Shown piece after piece: positions 8,149 to 16,297 of a stretch of DNA of 64,000 bases. A model generated the notes under the pieces. The model was not told the origin of the DNA. It saw nothing but the letters and a program-made list of their open reading frames with translations, and searched no databases. This stretch comes from Nocardioides mesophilus (GTDB lineage: Bacteria > Actinomycetota > Actinomycetes > Propionibacteriales > Nocardioidaceae): NCBI RefSeq assembly GCF_014395785.1, contig NZ_CP060713.1, positions 3,624,501 to 3,688,500 of the forward strand, in the 5' to 3' direction. The number at the start of each line of letters is the position of its first letter. Within the stretch, counting starts at the first letter, position 1. The position numbers were made by a program, and so were the translations under genes.

Positions 8149-11100
8149 GGAGCCGAAGCCCTCTCGGCGTCGCCACGAACCCGGCGCCCTCCAGCGACTG
8201 GCGCAGCACCTCGGGGCGCTCCCCGGAGGCGAGGATGCTCGCGCCGTCGGCCCGCTCGACCGTGAGCCTGCCCAGGGCGCCGCCGCGGACGGCCCCGGCG
8301 AGGGCCGCCAGCGCCGGGGTCAGCTGCTCGGCGTCGTCGCTGAAGGTCAGCAGCGTCCGGCCGCCGCGCTCGACGTAGACGACCAGCTCCCCGTCGACCA
8401 GCACCACCAGCGCACCCGCCTTGCGGCCCGGGCGGTGGCCGCCGGACGAGTCCTCGGCCACGACCCGCTCGGGCCACGCCAGTGCGGCACCGTAGGGGTT
8501 GGCCGGGTCGGTGGCCGCGAGGGCGACCGCGACCGGCTTGGCGTCGTCGTCGCCGGGCGCGCCGACCTCGCGGCTGAAGGTGCGGAGCCGGTCCACCGCG
8601 CCCGGAACCCCGAACTGGGCGGCGCCGAGCCCGGCGACGAAGTAGCCGCGCCGGCACCGGCCGGAGTCCTCGAACGCGGAGAGCACCTTGTAGACCCCGG
8701 CGAAGCCACCGGGCACCCGCTCGCTGGTCACCGCACCGCGGGTCACCACGCCGTGCCGCTCCAGCAGGCCCTCGGCCGAGGCGTGCGCCCGTCGGGTCGC
8801 GTCCGGCTCCAGCGCGGGCAGCAGCGACCAGCGGCCGGCCATCGTGGCCGGACCGGTCCGCGAAGGCAGCGGGGCCCGGCCGATCGCCGGACGGCGGCTC
8901 GAGACCCGGGCCCGGGGCGGTGGCCGCCGGCTGCGGTGCGCCGTACGCCCGGTGGCGGTGAGTGCCCGGACCGGGGCGAGGGTGTCGTTGGAGAGCAGCC
9001 CGGCCCAGACCAGGTCCCACAGCGCGGGCTCGAGGACCTTGTCGTCGGTGGTGCCGACCGCGCCGCCGACGAGGTCGGAGAGCCGGCGGAAGAAGTAGGC
9101 GCCGCCCCCGTCGAGGGCGTCGAGCACCGCCTGGTGGACGGGGGTGAGCTCGACCTCGGCGTGGTCGGGCAGCGTCAGGTGCGCGGCGTCCGCCATGTGC
9201 AGCGAGACCCAGCCGTCGTTGCCGGGCAGCGTGCCGTGCCCGGCCCAGAGCACCTCGCCGCTCGCGGTGAGCTCGTCGAGCATCGCCGGGGCGTAGTCGA
9301 CGACCCGGCTGCCGAGCACCAGCGGCTCCAGCGCCGAGCCGGGCACCGCGCAGCCGGCGAGCTGCTCGACGACCGCGAGCACGCCGTCGACCCCGCGCAG
9401 CGCCCGGCTGCCCGAGGAGACGAGGTTCTGCCAGGCCGGCAGGAACCGTCCCAACGTGGCCGGCTCGACCGGCTCGACCTCCTTGCGCAACGCCGCCAGC
9501 GACCGGCGGCGCAGCCGGCGCAGCACGTCGGCGTCGCACCACTCCGATCCCGCGCCCGCCGGCCGGAACTCGCCCTCGAGCACCCGGCCCTGGGCGGCGA
9601 GCCGGGTGAGGGTCTGGTGCGCCACCGCGACGCCGAGGCCCAGCCGGGTGGCCACGTCGGCGACGAGGAACGGCCCGTGGGTGCGGGCGTAGCGGCCGAC
9701 CAGGTCGGCGAGCGGGTCCTCCACGGGCTCGGTGAAGACCTCGGGGGTGCCGGCCGGCACCGGCACGCCGAGCCCGTCGCGCAGCCGCGCGACGTCCTCC
9801 ACGGCGGTCCAGCAGGCGGCCCCGCCGATGCGCACCTCGACGATCCGGCGAGCCTCGCGCAGCATCTCCAGCCAGCCCGCGGGGTCGGTAGCGCTGCGGG
9901 CGGTGACTTCGGCGGTCGACAGCGGGCCCAGCAGCCGCAGCAGGTCGGCCACCCCCTCGGCGTCGCGGGCCCGGCGGTCCTCGGTCAGCCGTTGCAGCTC
10001 GCGCTCGAGCTCGGCGAGGGCGTCGGGGTCGAGCAGCTCGCGCAGCTCGGCCCGGCCGAGCAGCTCGGCGAGCAGGCCCTGGTCGAGGGAGAGCGCGGCC
10101 GCGCGCCGCTCCGCGACCGGGTTGTCGCCCTCGTACATGAACGCCGCGACGTAGCCGAACAGCAGGCTCCGGGCGAACGGGGACGGCGCAGTGGTGCTCA
10201 CCTCGACCGTGCGGATGCTCCGCGCGGCGAGCTGACGCATCAGGCCGACGAGCGCCGGCACGTCGTAGACGTCCTGCAGGCACTCGCGCACCGCCTCCAG
10301 CACGATCGGGAAGGAGGGGTACTTCGAGGCCACCTGGAGCAGCTGTGCGCTGCGCTGCCGCTGCTGCCACAGCGGCGAGCGGCGCCCGGGGTCGCGGCGG
10401 GGGAGCAGCAGCGCGCGGGCCGCGCACTCGCGGAACCGGGACGCGAACAGCGCCGAGCCGCCGACCTCGGCGGTCACGATGTCCTCGATCTCGTCGGGCT
10501 CGAAGACCACCACCTCGGCGCCGGGCGGCTCCTGGTCGGTCTCGGGGATCCGCAGCACGATGCCGTCGTCGCCGGGGAGCGCCTGGGCGTCGATGCCGTA
10601 GCGCTCGCGCAGCCGGACCCCGATCGCCAGCGCCCACGGCGCGTGCACCTGGGCGCCGTAGGGCGAGTGCACCACCATCCGCCAGTCGCCGAGCTCGTCG
10701 CGGAACCGCTCGACCAGCACGGTGCGGTCGGTCGGCAGCGTGGTGGTGGCCTCGCGCTGCTCCTCGAGGAACATCACCAGGTTGTCCGCGGCCCACTGGT
10801 CGAGGCCGGCGTCGCGGCAGCGGGACAGCACCTGGTCCCGGTCGAGCGCGCCCAGCTCGCGGGTGAAGGCGCCGATGGCCGCGCCCAGCTCGGCCGGACG
10901 CCCGAGCTGGTCGCCCTTCCAGAACGGCAGCCGGCCCGGTTGCCCGGGAGCGGGGGAGACCAGCACCCGGTCGTGGGTGATGTCCTCGATGCGCCACGAG
11001 GTCGCCCCGAGCGCGAAGACGTCACCGACCCGTGACTCGTAGACCATCTCCTCGTCGAGCTCGCCGACCCGGCTGGCCTTCTCGCCGACCAGGAACACCC

Positions 11101-12787
11101 CGAACAGCCCTCGGTCGGGGATGGTGCCGCCGCTGGTCACCGCCAGCCGCTGTGCTCCCGGCCGACCGCTCAGCTCGCCGTTGACGCGGTCCCAGACGAT
11201 CCGGGGCCGCAGCTCGGCGAACTCGTCGGAGGGGTAGCGCCCGCTCAGCAGGTCCAGCGTCGCGTCGTAGGCCGAGCGCGGCAGCGTCGCGAACGGCGCC
11301 GAGCGGCGCACCAGCTCGAAGAGCCGGTCGACGTCCCAGGCGTCGACCGCGGTCGCCGCGACCACCTGCTGGGCGAGCACGTCGAGCGGGTTGGTGGGCA
11401 CCCGCAGCGACTCGATCGCCCCGATCCGCATCCGCTCGACGGCCACCGCGGTGTGCACGAGGTCGCTGCGGTGCTTGGGCAGCAGCACCCCCCGGGAGAC
11501 CTCACCGACCTGGTGCCCGGCGCGGCCGACCCGCTGCAGCGCGCTGGCCACCGAGGGCGGCGACTCGATCTGGATCACCAGGTCGACCGCACCCATGTCG
11601 ATGCCGAGCTCCAGGCTGGAGGTGGCGACCACGCACGGCAACGTGCCGCGCTTCAGGTCGTCCTCGATGAGCGCCCGCTGCTCCTTGGAGACCGAGCCGT
11701 GGTGCGCGCGGGCGATGACCACCGGCGCCCCCTCGGACCGGCCGGCCTGCCCCATCAGCTCCGCCGGCGGGCCGCCGACCGGTGCGCCGCTCGCCTGCTC
11801 GTCCGCGCCGGCCGCGGCGCGGTCGGTGGCGATCTCGTTGAGCCGCGCGGTCAGCCGCTCGGCGAGCCGGCGGGAGTTGGCGAACACGATCGTGGAGCGG
11901 TGCTGCTCGACGAGGTCGACGACGCGTTCCTCCACGTGCGGCCAGATCGAGGCGCGCTGGGGGCCGCCGGCGGCCGAGCCCTCGGCGGGCTCCTCGGCCG
12001 CGACGCCGAGCTCGGTCATGTCCTCGACGGGGACGACCACCTGGAGGTCCCACTCCTTGGTCGAGGTGGGGGCGACCCCCTCGACGGGACGCGAGCCGCC
12101 CAGGAAGCGGGCCACCTCCTCCACCGGGCGGACCGTCGCCGACAGGCCGATCCGCTGCGCGGGCTGCTTGTCCTGCTGGAGCAGCAGCTCGTCGAGCCGC
12201 TCCAGCGACAGCGCGAGGTGGGCCCCCCGCTTGGTGCCGGCGACCGCGTGCACCTCGTCGACGATCACGGTCTCGACGCCCCGGAGCGCCTCGCGGGCCT
12301 GCGAGGTCAGCATGAGGAAGAGCGACTCGGGCGTGGTGATCAAGATGTCGGGCGGGCTGGTGGCGATGCGCCGCCGGTCCTGCGCGGTGGTGTCGCCCGA
12401 GCGGACCCCGACGGTGATGTCCGGGACCTGCTCGCCGAGCCGCTCGGCGGTGTGCCGGATCCCGGTCAGCGGCGCCCGCAGGTTGCGCTCGACGTCGACG
12501 GCGAGCGCCTTGAGCGGGCTGACGTAGAGCACCCGGCAGCGGTGCTGCTTGTCGGCCGGCCGCTCCCCGGTAGCGATCCGGTCCAGCGACCACAGGAACG
12601 CCGACAGGGTCTTGCCGGAGCCGGTCGGGGCGACCACCAGCGCGTTGCGGCCCGCGGCGATCGCCGTCCAGGCACCGAGCTGCGCCGGGGTCGGCTCGGC
12701 GAAGGCGGCCTCGAACCAGGTGCGCGTGGGCGCGCTGAAGACGTCGAGCACCTCCGCCGTCCGGTCTCTCCTCGCCACGGCGTCCAT
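8141..12787 (-). CDS. lhr: Lhr long-form superfamily 2 DNA helicase
   Basis: This is a 1548-aa ATP-dependent 3'-5' helicase from ATG 12787. RecA-like domain 1 has Walker A (APTGSGKTLSA) and a DEVH box (IVDEVHA), then SATVRP. Domain 2 has TSSLELGIDMG and QRVGRAGHQ. The winged-helix and Lhr-core domain follow, then the long C-terminal half of about 700 residues, characteristic of full-length Lhr. Lhr unwinds RNA:DNA hybrids and is DNA-damage inducible in mycobacteria. An upstream TTG (12862) would add 25 residues without similarity to the family. A PafBC-like motif overlaps the start; if it is used, GTG 12778 would be a leaderless start. Confidence 0.92.
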   Translation of the reverse strand: MDAVARRDRTAEVLDVFSAPTRTWFEAAFAEPTPAQLGAWTAIAAGRNALVVAPTGSGKTLSAFLWSLDRIATGERPADKQHRCRVLYVSPLKALAVDVERNLRAPLTGIRHTAERLGEQVPDITVGVRSGDTTAQDRRRIATSPPDILITTPESLFLMLTSQAREALRGVETVIVDEVHAVAGTKRGAHLALSLERLDELLLQQDKQPAQRIGLSATVRPVEEVARFLGGSRPVEGVAPTSTKEWDLQVVVPVEDMTELGVAAEEPAEGSAAGGPQRASIWPHVEERVVDLVEQHRSTIVFANSRRLAERLTARLNEIATDRAAAGADEQASGAPVGGPPAELMGQAGRSEGAPVVIARAHHGSVSKEQRALIEDDLKRGTLPCVVATSSLELGIDMGAVDLVIQIESPPSVASALQRVGRAGHQVGEVSRGVLLPKHRSDLVHTAVAVERMRIGAIESLRVPTNPLDVLAQQVVAATAVDAWDVDRLFELVRRSAPFATLPRSAYDATLDLLSGRYPSDEFAELRPRIVWDRVNGELSGRPGAQRLAVTSGGTIPDRGLFGVFLVGEKASRVGELDEEMVYESRVGDVFALGATSWRIEDITHDRVLVSPAPGQPGRLPFWKGDQLGRPAELGAAIGAFTRELGALDRDQVLSRCRDAGLDQWAADNLVMFLEEQREATTTLPTDRTVLVERFRDELGDWRMVVHSPYGAQVHAPWALAIGVRLRERYGIDAQALPGDDGIVLRIPETDQEPPGAEVVVFEPDEIEDIVTAEVGGSALFASRFRECAARALLLPRRDPGRRSPLWQQRQRSAQLLQVASKYPSFPIVLEAVRECLQDVYDVPALVGLMRQLAARSIRTVEVSTTAPSPFARSLLFGYVAAFMYEGDNPVAERRAAALSLDQGLLAELLGRAELRELLDPDALAELERELQRLTEDRRARDAEGVADLLRLLGPLSTAEVTARSATDPAGWLEMLREARRIVEVRIGGAACWTAVEDVARLRDGLGVPVPAGTPEVFTEPVEDPLADLVGRYARTHGPFLVADVATRLGLGVAVAHQTLTRLAAQGRVLEGEFRPAGAGSEWCDADVLRRLRRRSLAALRKEVEPVEPATLGRFLPAWQNLVSSGSRALRGVDGVLAVVEQLAGCAVPGSALEPLVLGSRVVDYAPAMLDELTASGEVLWAGHGTLPGNDGWVSLHMADAAHLTLPDHAEVELTPVHQAVLDALDGGGAYFFRRLSDLVGGAVGTTDDKVLEPALWDLVWAGLLSNDTLAPVRALTATGRTAHRSRRPPPRARVSSRRPAIGRAPLPSRTGPATMAGRWSLLPALEPDATRRAHASAEGLLERHGVVTRGAVTSERVPGGFAGVYKVLSAFEDSGRCRRGYFVAGLGAAQFGVPGAVDRLRTFSREVGAPGDDDAKPVAVALAATDPANPYGAALAWPERVVAEDSSGGHRPGRKAGALVVLVDGELVVYVERGGRTLLTFSDDAEQLTPALAALAGAVRGGALGRLTVERADGASILASGERPEVLRQSLEGAGFVATPRGLRLRA

Positions 12788-12807
12788 CCTGCCCGACGGC
12801 ACCGACA
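12786..12807 (-). promoter_or_regulatory. PafBC/RecA-NDp-like promoter at the lhr start
   Basis: The minus strand reads TGTCGGTG, eight bases, then CAGGAT. The upstream octamer matches TGTCRGTG exactly and the spacer is right; the -10 has C instead of T at position 1. The motif overlaps ATG 12787, so it would fit a leaderless GTG start at 12778, seven bases after the -10. Confidence 0.5.
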
Positions 12808-12875
12808 ACCACGCCTGGCCGGATCCCGGGGGCGAGGGTGGGGCGGTCCGTCCGCTTCGCAAAGTCGGGTGATCC

Positions 12876-12897
12876 TGTCGGTGGGCCGGTCTAGGGT
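12876..12897 (+). promoter_or_regulatory. PafBC/RecA-NDp promoter of the ABC-2 exporter operon
   Basis: TGTCGGTG (12876-12883), an 8-bp spacer and TAGGGT (12892-12897) match the published TGTCRGTG-N8-TANNNT pattern at every fixed position. The GTG start at 12904 lies six bases after the -10, which implies a leaderless mRNA. The motif predicts LexA-independent induction by DNA damage. Confidence 0.72.
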
Positions 12898-12903
12898 CGA
12901 GGG

Positions 12904-13893
12904 GTGTCCGGCCCCGAACCTGCCCTCCTGCCCGGCGCCACGGCCGCCGCGGCCGCCGCGGCCGGGCGTCCCGCGTCGCTGATCCGGGCGGTGGGGCTGC
13001 GCAAAACCTACGGCGAGGTCGAGGCGGTGCGCGGCATCGACCTCGACGTCCGCTCCGGCGAGGCGTTCGGCTTCCTGGGGCCCAACGGCGCCGGCAAGTC
13101 CTCCACGATGCGGATGATCGCGGCGGTGTCGCCGCCCAGCGGCGGGACCCTGGAGATCCTCGGTCTCGACCCCGCCGTGGACGGCCCCCGGATCCGCGCC
13201 CGGCTGGGGGTCTGCCCGCAGGAGGACACCCTCGACACCGAGCTGACGGTCCGCGACAACCTGGTCGTCTACGGCCGCTACTTCGGGCTGCCCCGGGCCG
13301 AGACGCGTGCCCGCGCCGACGAGCTCCTCGGCTTCTTCCAGCTCGGGGAGAAGGCCGGCGCCAAGGTCGACGACCTCTCCGGCGGCATGAAGCGCCGGCT
13401 GACGATGGCCCGCTCGCTGATCAACCGGCCCGACCTGCTGCTGCTCGACGAGCCGACCACCGGCCTCGACCCGCAGGCCCGCCACACGCTCTGGGACCGG
13501 CTGTTCCGGCTGAAGCAGGAGGGCGTGACGCTGGTCCTCACCACCCACTACATGGACGAGGCCGAGCAGCTGTGCGACCGGCTCGTGGTCATCGACGGCG
13601 GCCGGATCGTGGCCGAGGGCTCCCCGCTGGAGCTGATCCGCCGGCACTCGACCCGGGAGGTCACCGAGCTGCGCTTCGGGGTCGGGCAGCACGAGGAGCT
13701 CGGCGAGCGCGTGAGCCACCTCGCCGAGCGCGTCGAGGTGCTCCCGGACCGGCTGCTGCTCTACACCGCCGACGGCGAGGAGACCCTGGCGCGGGTCACC
13801 CAGCTGGGGCTCGTCCCGGCCGCGGCCCTGGTGCGCCGGTCCACCCTCGAGGACGTCTTCCTGCACCTCACCGGCCGCACCCTGGTGGAGTGA
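12904..13893 (+). CDS. ABC-2 exporter, ATP-binding protein (DrrA-like)
   Basis: This 329-aa nucleotide-binding subunit is of the drug/daunorubicin exporter type. Visible motifs are Walker A GPNGAGKSS (about 60-68), a Q-loop in GVCPQED, the ABC signature LSGGMKRRL, Walker B LLLLDEPTTGLDP and the switch His in TTHYMDEAE. An alanine-rich N-terminal tail of about 28 residues precedes the fold. The GTG start agrees with the leaderless promoter. Stop and next ATG overlap (TGATG). With the two permeases it forms a complete export system; cargo unknown, and the promoter suggests a damage-related compound. Confidence 0.9.
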   Translation: MSGPEPALLPGATAAAAAAAGRPASLIRAVGLRKTYGEVEAVRGIDLDVRSGEAFGFLGPNGAGKSSTMRMIAAVSPPSGGTLEILGLDPAVDGPRIRARLGVCPQEDTLDTELTVRDNLVVYGRYFGLPRAETRARADELLGFFQLGEKAGAKVDDLSGGMKRRLTMARSLINRPDLLLLDEPTTGLDPQARHTLWDRLFRLKQEGVTLVLTTHYMDEAEQLCDRLVVIDGGRIVAEGSPLELIRRHSTREVTELRFGVGQHEELGERVSHLAERVEVLPDRLLLYTADGEETLARVTQLGLVPAAALVRRSTLEDVFLHLTGRTLVE

Positions 13894-14708
13894 TGGGCAC
13901 CTCGGGGGTCCCGACGGCACCGGGCACGAGCCGGGCGGCGATGGTGGCGCGGCAGGCCGACTACTGGGTCACCGCCTACCGCCGCACCTGGCGCGGCTCG
14001 GTGTTCACCTCGTTCGTGACGCCGCTGTTCTACGTCGTGGCGATGGGGGTCCTGCTGGGCCGCTACATCGACCCCGCCCGCGCCGACCTGCAGGGCGCCC
14101 CCAGCTACCTCGCGTACATCGCCCCCGGTCTGGTCGCCGCGCACGTGATGCAGATCGCGACCGGTGAGGTGACCTGGCCGGTGCTCGGCAAGATCAAGTG
14201 GGACCGCACCTACCTCGGCATGGTGGCGACGCCGCTGCGGATCAGCGACATCGTGGCCGCGCACCTGCTGTTCGTGCTCTTCCGGGTCGCCACGACCAGC
14301 GCGGCGTTCCTGGTGGTGCTCGCCTTCTTCGACGTGTTCGCCTCGCCGGCCGGTGCGCTCGGGGCGTTCGCGGCGACGCTGCTGGTCGGGATGGCGTTCG
14401 CCACGCCGCTCTACGGCGTCAGCGCCGGGCTGAAGGACCAGTCCGCCTTCGCGGTCATCTACCGGGTGATGATCGTCCCGCTGTTCCTGTTCTCCGGGGC
14501 GTTCTTCCCGATCTCGAACCTGCCCGCGCCGCTGGAGGCGGTGGCCGTGGTCACCCCGCTGTGGCACGGCGTGGACCTGACCCGGATGCTCACGCTCGGC
14601 ACCCTGGAGCCGGGGCCGGCGCTGGTGCACCTTGCCTACCTCGGCACGTTGACCGCCCTCGGCTGGTGGTGGTCGGTGCGGCGGCTCTCCCGGCGGCTGG
14701 TGCACTGA
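13893..14708 (+). CDS. ABC-2 exporter, permease subunit 1
   Basis: This 271-aa permease has about six membrane spans and the ABC-2 membrane fold. It starts at the ATG that overlaps the ATPase stop codon. Hydrophobic stretches lie near residues 35-55, 72-90, 115-140, 150-170, 185-205 and 245-262. The conserved segment FLFSGAFFPISNLP before the last extracellular loop is typical of DrrB-like permeases. It is paired with a second, divergent permease and so probably acts as a heterodimer. Confidence 0.88.
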   Translation: MGTSGVPTAPGTSRAAMVARQADYWVTAYRRTWRGSVFTSFVTPLFYVVAMGVLLGRYIDPARADLQGAPSYLAYIAPGLVAAHVMQIATGEVTWPVLGKIKWDRTYLGMVATPLRISDIVAAHLLFVLFRVATTSAAFLVVLAFFDVFASPAGALGAFAATLLVGMAFATPLYGVSAGLKDQSAFAVIYRVMIVPLFLFSGAFFPISNLPAPLEAVAVVTPLWHGVDLTRMLTLGTLEPGPALVHLAYLGTLTALGWWWSVRRLSRRLVH

Positions 14709-15505
14709 TGGCCGTCCTCACCGCTCTGGTCCGGCCGCGCGCCGGCTGGTCCCCGTCGTGGCGGCTCGTGTCGCGCAACTACCTCGCGCACCGGCGCAGC
14801 AAGGTCTTCTTCCTCACCGGCTTCCTCGAGCCGGTGTTCTACCTGTTCTCGATCGGGATCGGCGTCGGCCAGCTCGTCGACGGGTTCGAGGTGAACGGCC
14901 GCACGATCGAGTACGCCGCGTTCGTGGCGCCGGCGATGCTCGCGGCCTCGGCGATGAACGGCGCGGTGCTCGACTCCACTTTCAGCGTCTTCTTCAAGCT
15001 CAAGTTCGAGAAGCTGTACGACGCCGTGCTGGCCACCCCACTGCGCCCGGCCGACGTGGCCCGCGGCGAGATCACCTGGGCGCTGCTGCGCGGCGGGGTC
15101 TACTCCGCGGGGTTCCTGCTGGTGATGCTGGCGATGGGGCTGGTCAGCTCCTGGTGGGCGGTGCTGGTCGTGCCGGCGACCCTGCTGGTCGGGTTCGGCT
15201 TCTCCGCGGTCTGCATGGCCCTGACGACGTACATGCGCAGCTGGCAGGACTTCGAGTTCGTCCAGCTCTCGATCATGCCGATGTTCCTGTTCTCGGCGAC
15301 GTTCTTCCCGGTCACGACCTACGACGGCTGGCTGCGGTGGGTGGTCGAGGCGACGCCGCTCTACCGCGGTGTGGTGCTGTGCCGTGAGCTGACCACCGGC
15401 GCCGTCTCGGTGGCGTCGCTGGTCTCGGTGCTCTACCTGGTCGTGATGGGCCTGGTCGGCCTGCGGGTGGTCTCGCGGCGGCTCGGCACGCTGCTGCTCG
15501 GCTGA
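14708..15505 (+). CDS. ABC-2 exporter, permease subunit 2
   Basis: This 265-aa ABC-2 permease starts by ATG overlapping the previous stop. It shares the pattern of subunit 1 (an FLFSATFFPVTTYDGW segment near 195-210; six hydrophobic segments) but is clearly a different paralogue, with conserved FEKLYDAVLATPLRP in the cytoplasmic loop. It completes the ATPase-permease-permease operon. The convergent GNAT gene begins 19 nt downstream. Confidence 0.87.
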   Translation: MAVLTALVRPRAGWSPSWRLVSRNYLAHRRSKVFFLTGFLEPVFYLFSIGIGVGQLVDGFEVNGRTIEYAAFVAPAMLAASAMNGAVLDSTFSVFFKLKFEKLYDAVLATPLRPADVARGEITWALLRGGVYSAGFLLVMLAMGLVSSWWAVLVVPATLLVGFGFSAVCMALTTYMRSWQDFEFVQLSIMPMFLFSATFFPVTTYDGWLRWVVEATPLYRGVVLCRELTTGAVSVASLVSVLYLVVMGLVGLRVVSRRLGTLLLG

Positions 15506-15524
15506 GAGGTGCGGGCCGTCGCGC

Positions 15525-16034
15525 TCAGGCCGGTCCGAGCATCTTCTGGTACCACTCCACGTCGATCCACTGGTCGAACTTGAAGCCGACCTCGCGCATC
15601 GAGCCCACGTGCTGGAAGCCGACCGCCTTGTGCAGCCGCACGCTGCCGGGGTTGGGTTGCGCGATCAGGGCGACCGCGGTGTGCACCCCGGAGGCGGCCA
15701 TCTCCTCGAGCAGCGCCGGGTAGAGCAGCCGGCCCACGCCCTTGCCGCGGACCGACGGGTCGAGGTAGATCGAGGTCTCCCGGCTGAGCTCGTACGCCGG
15801 CCGGGGCCGGAACGACCAGGAGTAGGCGTAGCCGACCACGTCGTCGTCGGAGTCGACCGCGACCAGCAGGTGGTCGCCGGCGTGCCTGCCGGCGAGCTTC
15901 TCCTGCCAGTAGGCCAGGGTGGGCGGCTCGAGGTCGAAGGTGGCGATGCTGTTCGCCACCTCGTGCGCGTAGATGGTCGCGATGTCGTGCAGGTCGTCCT
16001 CGTCGGCGGGGCGGATCGTCACGTCATGGCCCAT
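15525..16034 (-). CDS. GNAT N-acetyltransferase, phosphinothricin acetyltransferase-like
   Basis: This 169-aa protein has the complete GNAT fold. The acetyl-CoA pyrophosphate loop is VRGKGVGRLLYPALL (near 90-104). The opening IRPADEDDLHDIATIYAHEV and the tail FKFDQWIDVEWYQKML are typical of the Pat/Bar/YncA group, which acetylates glutamine-like amines such as phosphinothricin or methionine sulfone. I chose ATG 16034 because GGAAAG lies nine bases upstream; ATG 16043 has no spacing for a ribosome site. Confidence 0.85.
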   Translation of the reverse strand: MGHDVTIRPADEDDLHDIATIYAHEVANSIATFDLEPPTLAYWQEKLAGRHAGDHLLVAVDSDDDVVGYAYSWSFRPRPAYELSRETSIYLDPSVRGKGVGRLLYPALLEEMAASGVHTAVALIAQPNPGSVRLHKAVGFQHVGSMREVGFKFDQWIDVEWYQKMLGPA

Positions 16035-16086
16035 GCGGGCCATCTTTCCAGGTCCCGGTGTCGGCGTGCGTCGGGGCGGGACACCG

Positions 16087-16092
16087 TAGGCT
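16087..16092 (+). promoter_or_regulatory. -10 box (TAGGCT) of the DUF3046-MFS unit
   Basis: TAGGCT lies seven bases before GTG 16100, which is leaderless spacing. No good -35 or PafBC octamer is present. Confidence 0.45.
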
Positions 16093-16099
16093 CGGGCCC

Positions 16100-16297
16100 G
16101 TGCGACACACGGAGTTCTGGGAGCGGATGACCGAGGCGTTGGGGTCCTCGGCGTACGCCCGCAACTGGGCGGAGCAGCAGGTGATCGCAGCCCTCGGCGG
16201 CCGCACGGTCGACGAGGCGCTCGCCGCGGGGGAGTCCCCGAAGGCGGTCTGGCGAGCGGTCGCCGAGGTCCTCGAGCTGCCGGCGAGCCTGCGGTGA
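16100..16297 (+). CDS. DUF3046 family protein
   Basis: This 65-aa protein (MRHTEFWERM..., with RNWAEQQVI and a helical C-terminus) matches the small actinobacterial DUF3046 family, which is nearly always found just before recA. Function unknown. The GTG start is supported by the -10 box at 16087. Its stop overlaps the next GTG by 4 nt (GTGA), so it is coupled to the MFS gene that here sits between it and recA. Confidence 0.85.
   Translation: MRHTEFWERMTEALGSSAYARNWAEQQVIAALGGRTVDEALAAGESPKAVWRAVAEVLELPASLR

Noticed and set aside
2525-11035. Long open frames opposite real genes (for example 2525-4690 minus and 7955-11035 plus)
   Set aside because: They are antisense to the nuclease and lhr genes, are rich in Arg/Gly/Ala/Val with no domain, and arise from GC-rich third codon positions.
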